Part shown: positions 42,624 through 52,653 of the stretch, one piece after another
Layout of the letters: each line of letters starts with the position of its first letter
How positions within the stretch are numbered: position 1 is the first letter of the stretch
Origin: JALEFZ01 sp964564415
Lineage (GTDB): Bacteria > Bacteroidota > Bacteroidia > J057
Direction: 5' to 3'
Assembly: GCA_964564415.1 (NCBI GenBank)
Contig: CAZMAV010000002.1
Span: 124,001-188,000, forward strand
Length of the DNA stretch: 64,000 bases
Position numbers and translations under genes: made by a program
Notes under the pieces: model-generated
Told to the model about the DNA's origin: nothing
Database searches by the model: none
What the model saw: only the letters and a program-made list of their open reading frames with translations

Positions 42624-44876
42624 ATGAATCGAATGCAACAGACCTTTATTTTCATCCTTGTACTCATTTTGGGAAGAGGAATGGGCTTTTCACAAGCCTT
42701 GGCTCCCATGGACGGGAGATTGGAAAAAAAGGTGGATTCCGTACTGGCCCTGATGACATTGGAAGAAAAAATCGGGCAGATGACCCTCTTTACCAGCGAC
42801 TGGGATGTGACAGGACCTACCCTCAGAGAAAATTATAAAGAAGACGTTCAGCAAGCCAAGGTCGGAGCAATCTTCAATGCACATACGGCTGCTTACAACA
42901 AGGAGCTTCAACGCCTGGCCGTAGAGGAGACCCGCCTGGGCATTCCCTTGATCTTTGGCTATGATGTGATTCATGGTTATAAGACTATCTTTCCCATTCC
43001 TTTGGGGACAGCCTCTTCCTGGAACCTGGAGGCAATCGAACAGTCGGCCAGGGTAGCGGCTATCGAGGCCTCGGCTGCCGGTCTCAACTGGACCTTTGCA
43101 CCCATGGTCGATATTGCTCGAGACCCTCGCTGGGGAAGAATTGCCGAAGGAGCGGGTGAAGATACCTACCTGGGTTCCCAGATCGCCATGGCTCAGGTAA
43201 AAGGATTTCAGGGAGAAGACCTCTCCGCCAACAATACCCTTATGGCCTGTGCCAAACACTATGCGGCATACGGCGCTGCCCAGGCAGGGAGGGATTACCA
43301 TACCGTGGATATGTCAGAGAGGAAATTGAGGCAAACCTACCTTCCTCCTTTCAAAGCTGCCTTGGACGCAGGAGTAGGCACCTTCATGACTTCTTTTAAT
43401 GAACTCGACGGTGTGCCTGCTACCGGCAACAGCTTTTTACTGACAGAGATCCTCCGCGAAGAGTGGGGCTTTAATGGATTTGTTGTCACCGACTACACCT
43501 CCATCAATGAAATGGTCCCTCATGGAATTGTAGCAAATGATAAAGAAGCCGCTGCCCTTTCTGTAAATGCAGGGGTAGACATGGATATGCAGGGAGCTAC
43601 TTACTACAATTACCTGAAAGAACTGGTAGCTGAAGGAGAAGTAAGCGAGGCCAACATTGACCAGTCCGTCAGGTATATCCTCAGGATGAAGTTTGAGCTG
43701 GGACTTTTTGCCGATCCCTATCGCTATACCGACGAAGCTCGCCAGGAAAAATATGTATTCAGCGAGGAACACAGGGCTATAGCCAGGGATGTGGCCAGAA
43801 AGTCCATGGTCTTGTTGGAAAATAAAAATCAGACCCTGCCCCTGAAGTCAGACCTTAAGAAAATTGCCGTCATCGGCCCCCTGGCGGATTCCCCCAAGGA
43901 TATGCTCGGCAACTGGTTTGGAGCAGGAGCAGGAGATAAGGCTGTGAGCCTACTTCAGGGCATCAAGGGAGCCATGAAGGGAAAGGCGACTGTCAATTAC
44001 TCAAAAGGCTGCGACATTGAAGGAGAAAACCAGGATGATGTAGACATCAACAAGGCTGTGGTGCAGGCAAAGAATTCAGATATCATTATTGCATCGGTGG
44101 GCGAAGCCGGATGGATGAGTGGAGAAGCTGCCAGCCGAGCCAATATAGACCTGCCCGGAGTTCAACTCAATCTTCTCAAAGCCCTCAAAGCTACCGGTAA
44201 GCCCCTGGTTGTGGTCCTCTTCAACGGTCGTCCATTGGAACTGAACTGGCTCTCCGAAAATGCAGATGCCCTGTTAGAAGCCTGGTTTCCGGGTACCGAA
44301 GCCGGTCATGCCATCGCAGATGTGCTGATGGGAGCTTATAATCCTTCCGGAAAACTGACAGTTTCCTTCCCTCGGGCCTTGGGACAGGTGCCCATTTTCT
44401 ACAGCATAAAAAATACAGGTCGGCCCATCAGCGAAAATAAATACACGAGTAAGTACCTGGATGTGCCCAATACTCCCCTGTATCCCTTTGGATACGGGCT
44501 AAGCTACACCAACTTTGAATACAGCGACTTCCGCCAGGGAAGCCAGAGACTGGGTTCGGAGAGTCGGATGGAGGTATCTGTGAAGGTAAAAAATACCGGC
44601 GACAGAGCGGGGACTGAAACCGTGCAGCTCTATATCAGAGACATGGTCGGAAGTGTAACCCGACCCCTGAGAGAACTCAAAGGATTTCAACAGATAAGCC
44701 TTGATCCGGGTGAGGATAGAATGGTTTCATTTACCATCGACCACGAAGACTTGGCATTCTACACCAGAGACATGGACTATGAGGCTGAACCTGGAAACTT
44801 CGAGATATGGATCGGAGGAGACTCCAATGCAGAGCTTGGTGGGAGTTTCGAGTTTTTCATCGAAAGTGACCGCTAA
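42624..44876 (+). CDS. GH3 beta-glucosidase
   Basis: This 750-residue enzyme is a normal three-domain GH3: a signal peptide (about 1-26), an (alpha/beta)8 domain with MTLEEKIGQMTLF and the nucleophile Asp290 in GFVVTDYTS, a six-stranded sandwich (about 395-620, NKNQTLPLKSDLKKIAVIGP), and a fibronectin III-like end. It releases glucose from non-reducing ends of beta-glucosides. With two GH144 enzymes it probably degrades sophoro-oligosaccharides (beta-1,2). The gene lies 42 bp after GH144, in the same operon. Confidence 0.93.
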   Translation: MNRMQQTFIFILVLILGRGMGFSQALAPMDGRLEKKVDSVLALMTLEEKIGQMTLFTSDWDVTGPTLRENYKEDVQQAKVGAIFNAHTAAYNKELQRLAVEETRLGIPLIFGYDVIHGYKTIFPIPLGTASSWNLEAIEQSARVAAIEASAAGLNWTFAPMVDIARDPRWGRIAEGAGEDTYLGSQIAMAQVKGFQGEDLSANNTLMACAKHYAAYGAAQAGRDYHTVDMSERKLRQTYLPPFKAALDAGVGTFMTSFNELDGVPATGNSFLLTEILREEWGFNGFVVTDYTSINEMVPHGIVANDKEAAALSVNAGVDMDMQGATYYNYLKELVAEGEVSEANIDQSVRYILRMKFELGLFADPYRYTDEARQEKYVFSEEHRAIARDVARKSMVLLENKNQTLPLKSDLKKIAVIGPLADSPKDMLGNWFGAGAGDKAVSLLQGIKGAMKGKATVNYSKGCDIEGENQDDVDINKAVVQAKNSDIIIASVGEAGWMSGEAASRANIDLPGVQLNLLKALKATGKPLVVVLFNGRPLELNWLSENADALLEAWFPGTEAGHAIADVLMGAYNPSGKLTVSFPRALGQVPIFYSIKNTGRPISENKYTSKYLDVPNTPLYPFGYGLSYTNFEYSDFRQGSQRLGSESRMEVSVKVKNTGDRAGTETVQLYIRDMVGSVTRPLRELKGFQQISLDPGEDRMVSFTIDHEDLAFYTRDMDYEAEPGNFEIWIGGDSNAELGGSFEFFIESDR

Positions 44877-44933
44877 GTTTCTTTGAAAATCAACTCAACA
44901 TTTACACGCTAAAAAATACTAAAACCAAGGACT

Positions 44934-47900
44934 ATGATGACAAACTACAAACAAACCTGGGTCCGAAAATATGCCTTTCTTTTTCTGGGGATCTTTTCGG
45001 TATTCAGCGCCTGGGCACAGACCCAGGTCAGCGGAACGGTCGTCAACGAAGAGGGAGATCCTCTCATTGGCGTGAGTATTTTTGCCAAAAACTCTCAGGT
45101 CGGCGTAGGCTCCGGCCTGGATGGAGAGTTTAGCCTAAGTATCACCGTACCTGAGGACTCCATTGTCTTTTTCTACATTGGATACAGCAGGACTGCAAGA
45201 TTCGTGTCGGCAGCAAACGGACCTGTAAACCTGGAGGTTCAGATGGAACCCCAGGACCTTTCTACCGACGAAGTAGTGGTGATTGGCTATGGAGTTCAAA
45301 AGAAAAGCGACCTTACGGGTTCTATTTCCAGGGTCGACGGCGAGGACGTGCAGCGAATTCCGACCTCCTCGGTTACTCAGTCTCTACAGGGAAGGGTCGC
45401 CGGTGTTCAGATTACCCCTACCTCCGGTGAGCCTGGTGCTGCCGCTATCGTCAGAATCCGGGGAGTGGGTACCCTCAATGATGCATCTCCCCTCTTTGTG
45501 GTAGATGGAATGCTGACCGACGATATTTCCTACCTCAATCCCAATGACGTAGAGTCTGTGGAAGTCCTCAAAGATGCTTCTGCCACGGCGATCTACGGTT
45601 CGAGGGGTGCCAATGGAGTGATTATCGTTACGACCAAAAAAGGCGAGGTAGGACCTACTCAATTTTCCATTGACGCCTATTATGGAGTGCAGGAAGTAAC
45701 CCAGCAAATAGACTTGACCAATGCACAGGAATACGCTATTCTCTCCAACGAACTGGCAGAAAATGATGGTCGCCCTCCCGTATTCGATGATCCCAGGAGC
45801 TTTGGGGAAGGGACCAACTGGCAAGACGAAATCTTTCGCCAGGCAGTTATTCAAAACTATACCATCTCTGCCCGTGGAGGTACCGATAAGATGAGGTTCA
45901 ATATTTCAGCTGATTTTTTCAGCCAGGAAGGAATCGTACAGGGGTCCCGCTTTGACCGAGCTACCCTGAGGATCAATAATGAGTATGGACTGACTTCCAA
46001 CGTTAAGGTTGGCCACAACCTGGCCTTCATTTTTGAAGACAGAGAAAGAGCTGCCAATGTCATTGGCAATGCCTACCGCGCAGACCCGACCGTACCCGTT
46101 CAAGACAGCCTGGGCAACTTTGGAAATACTTCCATACGCGCTTCTACCGCTAACCCAACGGCGCAAATCGCCTTCAACAACAATGGAGGCCAGAATGTCC
46201 GGGCGGTGGGAAATGTCTACCTGGACATCAATTTTCTGGAAGACTTTACCTTCCGTTCCAATTTCGGTATCGACGGTGGTGCCTTTCAAAACAAGAACTT
46301 CGTTCCCGTATTTTTTGTCTCCAGCATTCAACAAAATGATACCAATGTCATCTCTGTGAACGGAGGCTACTCTGGATCTTTGTTGTGGGAGAATACCCTG
46401 AGTTACAACAAACAATGGGGCAAGCACAGCATCAATGCCCTCGGAGGTATTACGGCACAGTCTTTTCGCTCCGAAAACCTGGGAGGTAGCCGCCGAAATG
46501 TAGCCGAAGAAGATCCTAATTTCTTCTTCCTCAGCTCGGGCCAGATCAATGGACAAACCAACTTCAACTCTGCCTTCGAATGGTCCATGCTTTCCTACCT
46601 CGCCAGGGTAAATTACTCCTACGACAGCCGCTACCTGTTTACAGCTAGCTTTAGGACCGATGGATCATCCCGATTTGGGGTGAACAACAGATATGGGTAC
46701 TTCCCTTCATTTGCAGCGGGGTGGAACCTTCACGAGGAAAGCTTCTTCCAGGTTCCGGCCATTTCCCGCCTCAAGCTGAGAGCCAGCTGGGGACAGATCG
46801 GAAACGACAAGATCGGTGCCTATGCCGGTATCCCTCAAGTGGATCGCGGCCTGGGAGCTGTATTTGGGCCCGGAGAGACCCTCAACATTGGCGCTTCTGT
46901 TATCAACCTCGCCAACCCTGATATCCGCTGGGAAGAAACAACCCAGGCTGATGTGGGAGTGGAACTAGGTGCCTTTAACGACAAGCTCCTGATTGAAGTA
47001 GACTACTACCGCAGGGTTACGGACGATATCCTGGTCGATGTACCTATTCCGGATTATGTAGGCTCCAGAAACAATCCTGTCATCAATGCCGCTTCTGTAC
47101 TGAACCGCGGTTGGGACTTCAACCTTACCTGGAGACAACAGGTGGGAGACTTCTCCTACAGCATTGGTGGGGTGGCTTCCACAGTTTATAATGAGGTACT
47201 TGCCTTGGGAGATGGAAAAGAAGAGATACTGGGCGGAGGCCTCGGCGTAGGAGGAAAGTTGGGGACCCGCACCGTAGTGGGACAGCCCATTGGTGCCTTT
47301 TATGGATACCAGGTCGCCGGTGTTTTTCAGAATGAAGAAGAAATTAATACCCTGCCCAGTGTGGGTGTAGAGGAGCCCGGAGACCTTCGCTTTGTGGATG
47401 TAAATGAAGACGGAGAGATTACCCCTGATGACAGGACCTTCCTGGGGACTCCTATTCCTAACTTTATCTACGGCTTCAATGCCAGCTTGGCCTACAAAGG
47501 ATTTGAGTTGGTAGCTGAATTTAACGGACAGAGGGGCAACAGCATCATCAATGCCAAGCGCATGGCTCGATTTGGTACGCCTAATTTTGAAACTATCTTC
47601 CTCGACCGCTGGAATGGGGAGGGGACAAGCAGCACCGAGCCTAGGGTTACCAATGGAGGCCATAACTACGAGGTTTCAGAGCGCTTCTTGCAGGATGGGT
47701 CTTTCACCCGTTTGAGAAACTTACAGATCAGCTATACCCTGCCCGACAGGGTAAGCCGTAGCCTTCGCTTCAGTAACATCCGCTTCTACCTCGGTGGAAC
47801 TAACCTTATCACCTGGACCAATTATACTGGATACACGCCTGAAATCAGCAGTGGATCGGTTATTAGTGTAGGGATTGACCAGGGTCAGTATCCCATCGCA

Positions 47901-47939
47901 AGGGTATATACCGCCGGAATAAGGGCTAATTTTAATTAA
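44934..47939 (+). CDS. SusC-type TonB-dependent receptor
   Basis: This 1001-residue outer-membrane transporter has a signal peptide (ending WAQT), a carboxypeptidase-like domain with VSGTVVNEEGDPLIGVSIFA, a plug region with DEVVVIGYGVQKKSDLTGSI and the SusC signature ASATAIYGSRGANGVIIVTTKKG, and a 22-strand barrel ending in RANFN. It imports oligosaccharides with the SusD protein encoded next to it. Confidence 0.95.
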   Translation: MMTNYKQTWVRKYAFLFLGIFSVFSAWAQTQVSGTVVNEEGDPLIGVSIFAKNSQVGVGSGLDGEFSLSITVPEDSIVFFYIGYSRTARFVSAANGPVNLEVQMEPQDLSTDEVVVIGYGVQKKSDLTGSISRVDGEDVQRIPTSSVTQSLQGRVAGVQITPTSGEPGAAAIVRIRGVGTLNDASPLFVVDGMLTDDISYLNPNDVESVEVLKDASATAIYGSRGANGVIIVTTKKGEVGPTQFSIDAYYGVQEVTQQIDLTNAQEYAILSNELAENDGRPPVFDDPRSFGEGTNWQDEIFRQAVIQNYTISARGGTDKMRFNISADFFSQEGIVQGSRFDRATLRINNEYGLTSNVKVGHNLAFIFEDRERAANVIGNAYRADPTVPVQDSLGNFGNTSIRASTANPTAQIAFNNNGGQNVRAVGNVYLDINFLEDFTFRSNFGIDGGAFQNKNFVPVFFVSSIQQNDTNVISVNGGYSGSLLWENTLSYNKQWGKHSINALGGITAQSFRSENLGGSRRNVAEEDPNFFFLSSGQINGQTNFNSAFEWSMLSYLARVNYSYDSRYLFTASFRTDGSSRFGVNNRYGYFPSFAAGWNLHEESFFQVPAISRLKLRASWGQIGNDKIGAYAGIPQVDRGLGAVFGPGETLNIGASVINLANPDIRWEETTQADVGVELGAFNDKLLIEVDYYRRVTDDILVDVPIPDYVGSRNNPVINAASVLNRGWDFNLTWRQQVGDFSYSIGGVASTVYNEVLALGDGKEEILGGGLGVGGKLGTRTVVGQPIGAFYGYQVAGVFQNEEEINTLPSVGVEEPGDLRFVDVNEDGEITPDDRTFLGTPIPNFIYGFNASLAYKGFELVAEFNGQRGNSIINAKRMARFGTPNFETIFLDRWNGEGTSSTEPRVTNGGHNYEVSERFLQDGSFTRLRNLQISYTLPDRVSRSLRFSNIRFYLGGTNLITWTNYTGYTPEISSGSVISVGIDQGQYPIARVYTAGIRANFN

Positions 47940-47991
47940 ATTCCGTTCAACAACTTTGAATTATTTTTGTTAATTAAAATAAAGAACTATC

Positions 47992-49476
47992 ATGTTTAAG
48001 AGGATCAAAAACCTAATATACGCCATGCTGCTGGGGATTCTCCTCGTGGGAATCTCAGCTTGTGAAGGAGACTTTCTCAATAAGCAACCCTTGGGACAGT
48101 TGACTTCAAGCAACTTCTTCGAGACTGAAGAGCATGCCGTATGGGCAACCAATGCCACCTACAACATGCTGCGCGACTGGCAGGTCCACGTATTTAGTTA
48201 CATAGGCCTGACCGACATTATTTCTGATGATTCTGACAAAGGCTCGACTCCCACAGATGCAAACTTCCTCCTGGAAGTAGACAACCTGACTTTTAATCCT
48301 TCCAACATTGCCTTCGGAGGGGTGTGGTCCGGATATTATCAAGGCATTTACAGGGCTAACCTGGCTATTCAGGAGATTCCCGACATCGAAATAGACGAGG
48401 ATCTCAAAGCGAGGCTTATCGGAGAGTCCAAGTTTCTAAGGGCTTATTTTTATTTCAAACTGGTCCGCTGGTTTGGAGATATTCCTTTGATTTTGGAACC
48501 CCTGGAGCCCAGCGAGTACGAGCAGTCTCGTGTTTCGGCAGATCAGGTATATGCTCAGATTGAGCAAGATTTGATGGATGCCATAGATGTACTGCCCCTT
48601 CGTTCTCAGTATCCCTCTGCTGACCTAGGACGTGCTACAAAAGGAGCAGCTGAAGGTCTTCTTGCCAAGGTCTACCTGACCCGTGGAGATTTTACCCAGG
48701 CAGAAACTTATGCCATGAATGTCATTAATTCCGGGGAGTACGTCCTTTTGGATCGCTATGGTGATATTTTCCTGCCTCAGGGAGAGAATAGTTCAGAGTC
48801 TCTCTTTGAAGTTCAGGCTACCGCCCTGGAGACCGGAGGAGCTGGCTCTCAGTACAACGAGGTACAGGGAGTAAGAGGTACCCCAAACTTAGGTTGGGGC
48901 TTCAACAGACCCTCTGATGATTTGATCGAATCCTACGAATTGGGTGATCCTCGCCGTGAGGCTACGGTCCTCTACCCGGGAGAGGTACTTCCTGATGGTT
49001 CTGCCCGTGTAGAAGACAATCCCAACATTGTCAACGAGCGTTTCAATCAGAAGGCCTGGGTTCCCCAGCATCCCGGAGGAAATGGAAACGGCCCTGGAAA
49101 CATTCGCATCCTTCGCTATGCCGATATCCTCCTGATGGCAGCAGAAGCTTTGAATGAAAATGGTAAATCTGCCGAAGCCCTCATATACCTAAATCAGGTT
49201 AGAGAGCGTGCCCGTGGAGGACTCAATGGTATTCTTCCAGAAATTACCGAAACAGATCCCAATGCCCTCAGGGAATTGATCTGGATAGAGAGAAGGTCAG
49301 AATTTGCCATGGAACAGCAGCGTTGGTTTGACCTGAAGCGTACCGGAAGGCTTGCAGAAGTTCTGCGTGGAGTAGGCAAAAACTTTATCGACAACAAGCA
49401 TGAGCTTATGCCTATTCCTCAGACAGAGATCGACCTCAGCGGAGGTGCCTTGGTTCAAAATCCTGGTTACAATTAA
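47992..49476 (+). CDS. SusD/RagB-type surface lipoprotein
   Basis: This 494-residue protein has a lipobox with Cys24 (LVGISAC) followed by EGDFLNKQPLGQLTSSNFF, typical of SusD. The conserved core includes KFLRAYFYFKLVRWFGDIPLIL, ATKGAAEGLLAKVYL and the C-terminal RRSEFAMEQQRWFDLKRTGR. It binds oligosaccharides at the cell surface and closes over the SusC pore. It is the last gene of the locus. Confidence 0.95.
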   Translation: MFKRIKNLIYAMLLGILLVGISACEGDFLNKQPLGQLTSSNFFETEEHAVWATNATYNMLRDWQVHVFSYIGLTDIISDDSDKGSTPTDANFLLEVDNLTFNPSNIAFGGVWSGYYQGIYRANLAIQEIPDIEIDEDLKARLIGESKFLRAYFYFKLVRWFGDIPLILEPLEPSEYEQSRVSADQVYAQIEQDLMDAIDVLPLRSQYPSADLGRATKGAAEGLLAKVYLTRGDFTQAETYAMNVINSGEYVLLDRYGDIFLPQGENSSESLFEVQATALETGGAGSQYNEVQGVRGTPNLGWGFNRPSDDLIESYELGDPRREATVLYPGEVLPDGSARVEDNPNIVNERFNQKAWVPQHPGGNGNGPGNIRILRYADILLMAAEALNENGKSAEALIYLNQVRERARGGLNGILPEITETDPNALRELIWIERRSEFAMEQQRWFDLKRTGRLAEVLRGVGKNFIDNKHELMPIPQTEIDLSGGALVQNPGYN

Positions 49477-49494
49477 TCGTGTTCATAATTAGTG

Positions 49495-49529
49495 AAAAAA
49501 TGCCCCTTCAAACTGGAGGAGCATTTTTT
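49495..49529 (+). terminator. Intrinsic terminator of the glycan locus
   Basis: AAAAAATGC-CCCT paired with AGG-AGCATTTTTT, ending in six T residues, 18 bp after the SusD stop. A good candidate for the end of the operon. Confidence 0.75.
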
Positions 49530-49583
49530 ATGGAGGATGGGAATAATTGTTCCTCAGGCAAAACATTTGCCATTCTGAATTGG

Positions 49584-50549
49584 CTATTCCTCAGGCTTTC
49601 TAAACCTCCCGGCAAAGCAGGCAGGTTCAGCATGGAAATGAATGATATCCAGGTGATTATTATTGATCATGGCCCGAAATTCTGGTTCGGAGTAGCGAAA
49701 AGCATTGGTGGGGGAGTACCAGTCAAAGTTGGTAGTAAGGGAATAATCCCATCCAGTTTGCTCATTCCAGAAGCACTTCATAAAATCCCAATAGATAAAA
49801 CGCTGTAGGTCTTGCTTACCTCCCTTAATGCCAAGCAGGGGTACGGCAGGAATATCCACTTCTATCTTTAATTCGGAAAGTCGCTTGCCCAATTCCGTCA
49901 GTTGACGGGACATCTCCCACAGCTCTTCATTGCTGTAATTTCTAGCATGATTTCTGAAGTAATCATCTAGTAACTCTCTTGGAAGGGCTTTTTTTGCATA
50001 GACATAGGTGGCCAAGTCACCGCCCTTCTTGGTAATGGAAGTAAGGTGCTCAAAGGTAGCAGGAGGATTAGAGGTGTGATGGAGGACCTGATCACAGGAG
50101 ACATAATCGATTGAATCTGGATGAAGATGGGTGTCGGCAATATCTCCCTTGATGAAAAACAGGTTGTCGAGGTGCTTGTATTTGTCCTTAGCAATGTAAA
50201 TAGCTTCCGAAAAGTCCATTCCTATGACCAGGGTTTCAGGCGATAGTTCGGCAAACATGGCCGATTTATAACCCGGACCACAGCCGGCGTCCAGGACTAC
50301 TTCTTTGTCAGAAAGGAAGTCTTTGAGGTCATCGAAGTGATTGAAACCATACAGTTGTAAATACCAATTTTTTTGAAATTCCAGGCCCCCACCCGTCATA
50401 ATATCTTGCTTGTTGGCTTCTTTCCATTTTTCAGAAAATGCCTGATTGGTGAGTTTTTGGTTAACTTCTTCAGCCTCTTCTTGTATGACAATGAGGTTGT
50501 CGATGAGTTCTACAGGGTTGGTAAACAGTTGTTTGAGTTTCTCTTTCAA
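49584..50549 (-). CDS. Class I SAM-dependent methyltransferase
   Basis: This 321-residue protein has motif I VVLDAGCGPGYKS, then GMDFSEAIYIAKDK and CDQVLHHTSNPPATFEHLTS, typical of the Methyltransf_11 family. The 80 residues before the core and a long C-terminal part (about 210-321) are unique to it. The acceptor is not known. It is convergent with susD and stands alone. Confidence 0.85.
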   Translation of the reverse strand: MKEKLKQLFTNPVELIDNLIVIQEEAEEVNQKLTNQAFSEKWKEANKQDIMTGGGLEFQKNWYLQLYGFNHFDDLKDFLSDKEVVLDAGCGPGYKSAMFAELSPETLVIGMDFSEAIYIAKDKYKHLDNLFFIKGDIADTHLHPDSIDYVSCDQVLHHTSNPPATFEHLTSITKKGGDLATYVYAKKALPRELLDDYFRNHARNYSNEELWEMSRQLTELGKRLSELKIEVDIPAVPLLGIKGGKQDLQRFIYWDFMKCFWNEQTGWDYSLTTNFDWYSPTNAFRYSEPEFRAMINNNHLDIIHFHAEPACFAGRFRKPEE

Positions 50550-50925
50550 GGTGTGTAGAATTTAATGGGTGATGTAAAAAATTGTGTTTCTAGAACTAAA
50601 ATCGGCATTTTTTATTCCGTTTCTGCAAAGCCTGCTTACCCGAATCCCTCTTTTTACCAAAAATATATCTGAAAAAATACCGCCTTGATTTAATGTCCTA
50701 CTCAGAAAAATATTAAAGGAAAGTTAAACTTTTTATCTATTAATCAAACAGGTAGAAACCTAGAGCATGGCCTGCATTCCATATTTAATCTAAATTGAAG
50801 GGGAGGGCAACAAGACATCTTCCTTAACAGATGAGCAATGATTGAATTTATCCTCATGTACTTCCCTTTGTTCATTAATTTTTATTAATTGTATTTCAAA
50901 TATTGCACAATAAAATGAAATACAA
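50550..50925. other. Non-coding spacer between methyltransferase and comM
   Basis: 376 bp of AT-rich DNA with divergent genes at both ends, so it must hold both promoters. No convincing TAnnTTTG element or hairpin was found, and no conserved open frame. Confidence 0.5.
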
Positions 50926-52467
50926 ATGCTGGTAAAAACCTATGGCTCTGCCGTCGAGGGGATTCATGCCTCTTTGATTACGGTAGAAGTAAATGTAGCC
51001 AAGGGCGAGTTTGGCCTGGTCATCGTAGGTCTGCCCGACAATGCCGTCAAGGAATCCTGGGCCCGGGTCAAAACCGCCTTCCAGAACAACGGTCATCAAC
51101 TTCCACGGAAAAAGGTAGTGGTCAACATGGCTCCTGCCGATGTGAAAAAGGTGGGTTCAGCCTACGATCTCCCCATAGCCCTCGGCCTCCTCGCAGCTGA
51201 CCAAAAAATGTCTGCTGACTTCATCAATGACTATCTGATCATGGGCGAACTTTCCTTGGATGGCACCCTTCAGCCGATTCGTGGAGTTCTGCCCATCGCC
51301 ATCGAAGCCAGAAAACAGGGCTTTAAAGGCATTATGATCCCCGCGGCTAATGCTTCTGAGGCAGCCATCGTCAACAACCTGGACGTCATCCCTCTGAATA
51401 ATTTCATCGAGGCCGCAGAATTTTTCGATGGAGAAAGGGATATCCAACCTGTGGTCCGTGATACCCGAGAGATATTTGCCCAGACAAAAGAAGTTTTTTC
51501 AGAAGATTTTTCTGATGTAAAAGGTCAGGAAAATGTAAAGAGGGCCTTGGAAATCGCTGCTGCCGGGGGCCACAATGTTATTTTGATCGGTCCTCCGGGG
51601 GCAGGAAAAACAATGCTGGCCAAGCGAATGCCCACCATCCTTCCTCCTCTTTCCCTGGAAGAAGCCCTGGAAACAACCAAAATTCACTCAGTAGTGGGCT
51701 TACTGCCCGCTGAAACCTCCCTTGTAGCCCATCGACCCTTTCGCTCCCCCCATCATACCGTCAGCGATGTAGCCCTGGTAGGGGGAGGGAGTACGCCTCA
51801 GCCAGGAGAAATCAGCCTTGCCCATAATGGAGTCCTGTTTTTGGATGAACTTCCCGAGTTCAAACGGACCGTGCTGGAAGTGATGAGACAGCCCTTGGAG
51901 GAAAGAAGGATAACCGTGTCGCGGGCCAAGTCTACCGTCGATTATCCCGCAAATGTCCTTCTGGTGGCTAGCTGTAATCCCTGTATGTGTGGCTACTATA
52001 ATCATCCTACCCGTCAATGTGTCTGTTCTCCCCATCAGGTACAGCGCTACTTCAATAAGATCTCCGGGCCTTTGATGGATCGGATCGACCTTCATATCGA
52101 GGTTACACCGGTAGAGTTTGACAAACTCTCCTCCCTACAAAAAGGAGAATGCTCCCGATCCATACGGGATAGGGTCATCGCTGCCCGAGATCGGCAAAAG
52201 CTGCGATTCACCGAAAATCCTTCTATCTATGCCAATGCCATGATGCCATCCCGCCTGGCCCGAAAATTTTGCCGCTTGGATGCTCAGGGAGAAGAACTGC
52301 TCAAGGTCGCGATGAAGAAATTGGATCTTTCGGCCAGGGCTTTCGACCGAATCCTGAAGGTGGCCCGCACCATAGCAGACCTGGCTGCTGCAGAAAAAAT
52401 CCTGCCCGAGCACGTGGCTGAAGCCATCCAATATCGAAGCCTGGACCGCGAGGGATGGAAAGGGTGA
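50926..52467 (+). CDS. comM: YifB/ComM family AAA+ ATPase (Mg-chelatase-like)
   Basis: This 513-residue protein is canonical for the family. The Lon-like N-terminal domain (about 1-170) is followed by the AAA+ domain with Walker A GPPGAGKT (222-229), Walker B LFLDEL (304-309), the Cys-rich insert (Cys350, 353, 355, 365, 367) and MDRIDLHIEVTP. ComM is a helicase-like factor that extends recombination during natural transformation in several bacteria. The degenerate paralogue of this protein lies at 20287-21465. The gene stands alone. Confidence 0.93.
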   Translation: MLVKTYGSAVEGIHASLITVEVNVAKGEFGLVIVGLPDNAVKESWARVKTAFQNNGHQLPRKKVVVNMAPADVKKVGSAYDLPIALGLLAADQKMSADFINDYLIMGELSLDGTLQPIRGVLPIAIEARKQGFKGIMIPAANASEAAIVNNLDVIPLNNFIEAAEFFDGERDIQPVVRDTREIFAQTKEVFSEDFSDVKGQENVKRALEIAAAGGHNVILIGPPGAGKTMLAKRMPTILPPLSLEEALETTKIHSVVGLLPAETSLVAHRPFRSPHHTVSDVALVGGGSTPQPGEISLAHNGVLFLDELPEFKRTVLEVMRQPLEERRITVSRAKSTVDYPANVLLVASCNPCMCGYYNHPTRQCVCSPHQVQRYFNKISGPLMDRIDLHIEVTPVEFDKLSSLQKGECSRSIRDRVIAARDRQKLRFTENPSIYANAMMPSRLARKFCRLDAQGEELLKVAMKKLDLSARAFDRILKVARTIADLAAAEKILPEHVAEAIQYRSLDREGWKG

Positions 52468-52653
52468 GTAAATCGTATTTGGACCAGGGGCCTTGTTAGG
52501 TCGTTAAATGGCTAGCTTCGGATGAGCTTGCATAGGTGAGTTGAATCGAATAAAATCATAATTTATATATTTACATGTATTAATATGCTTAGCGCTATAC
52601 TTCTTTTTTCCAGTGCCTGCCTGAGGGCAAGTTTTAGATTTGAATGATATCAA

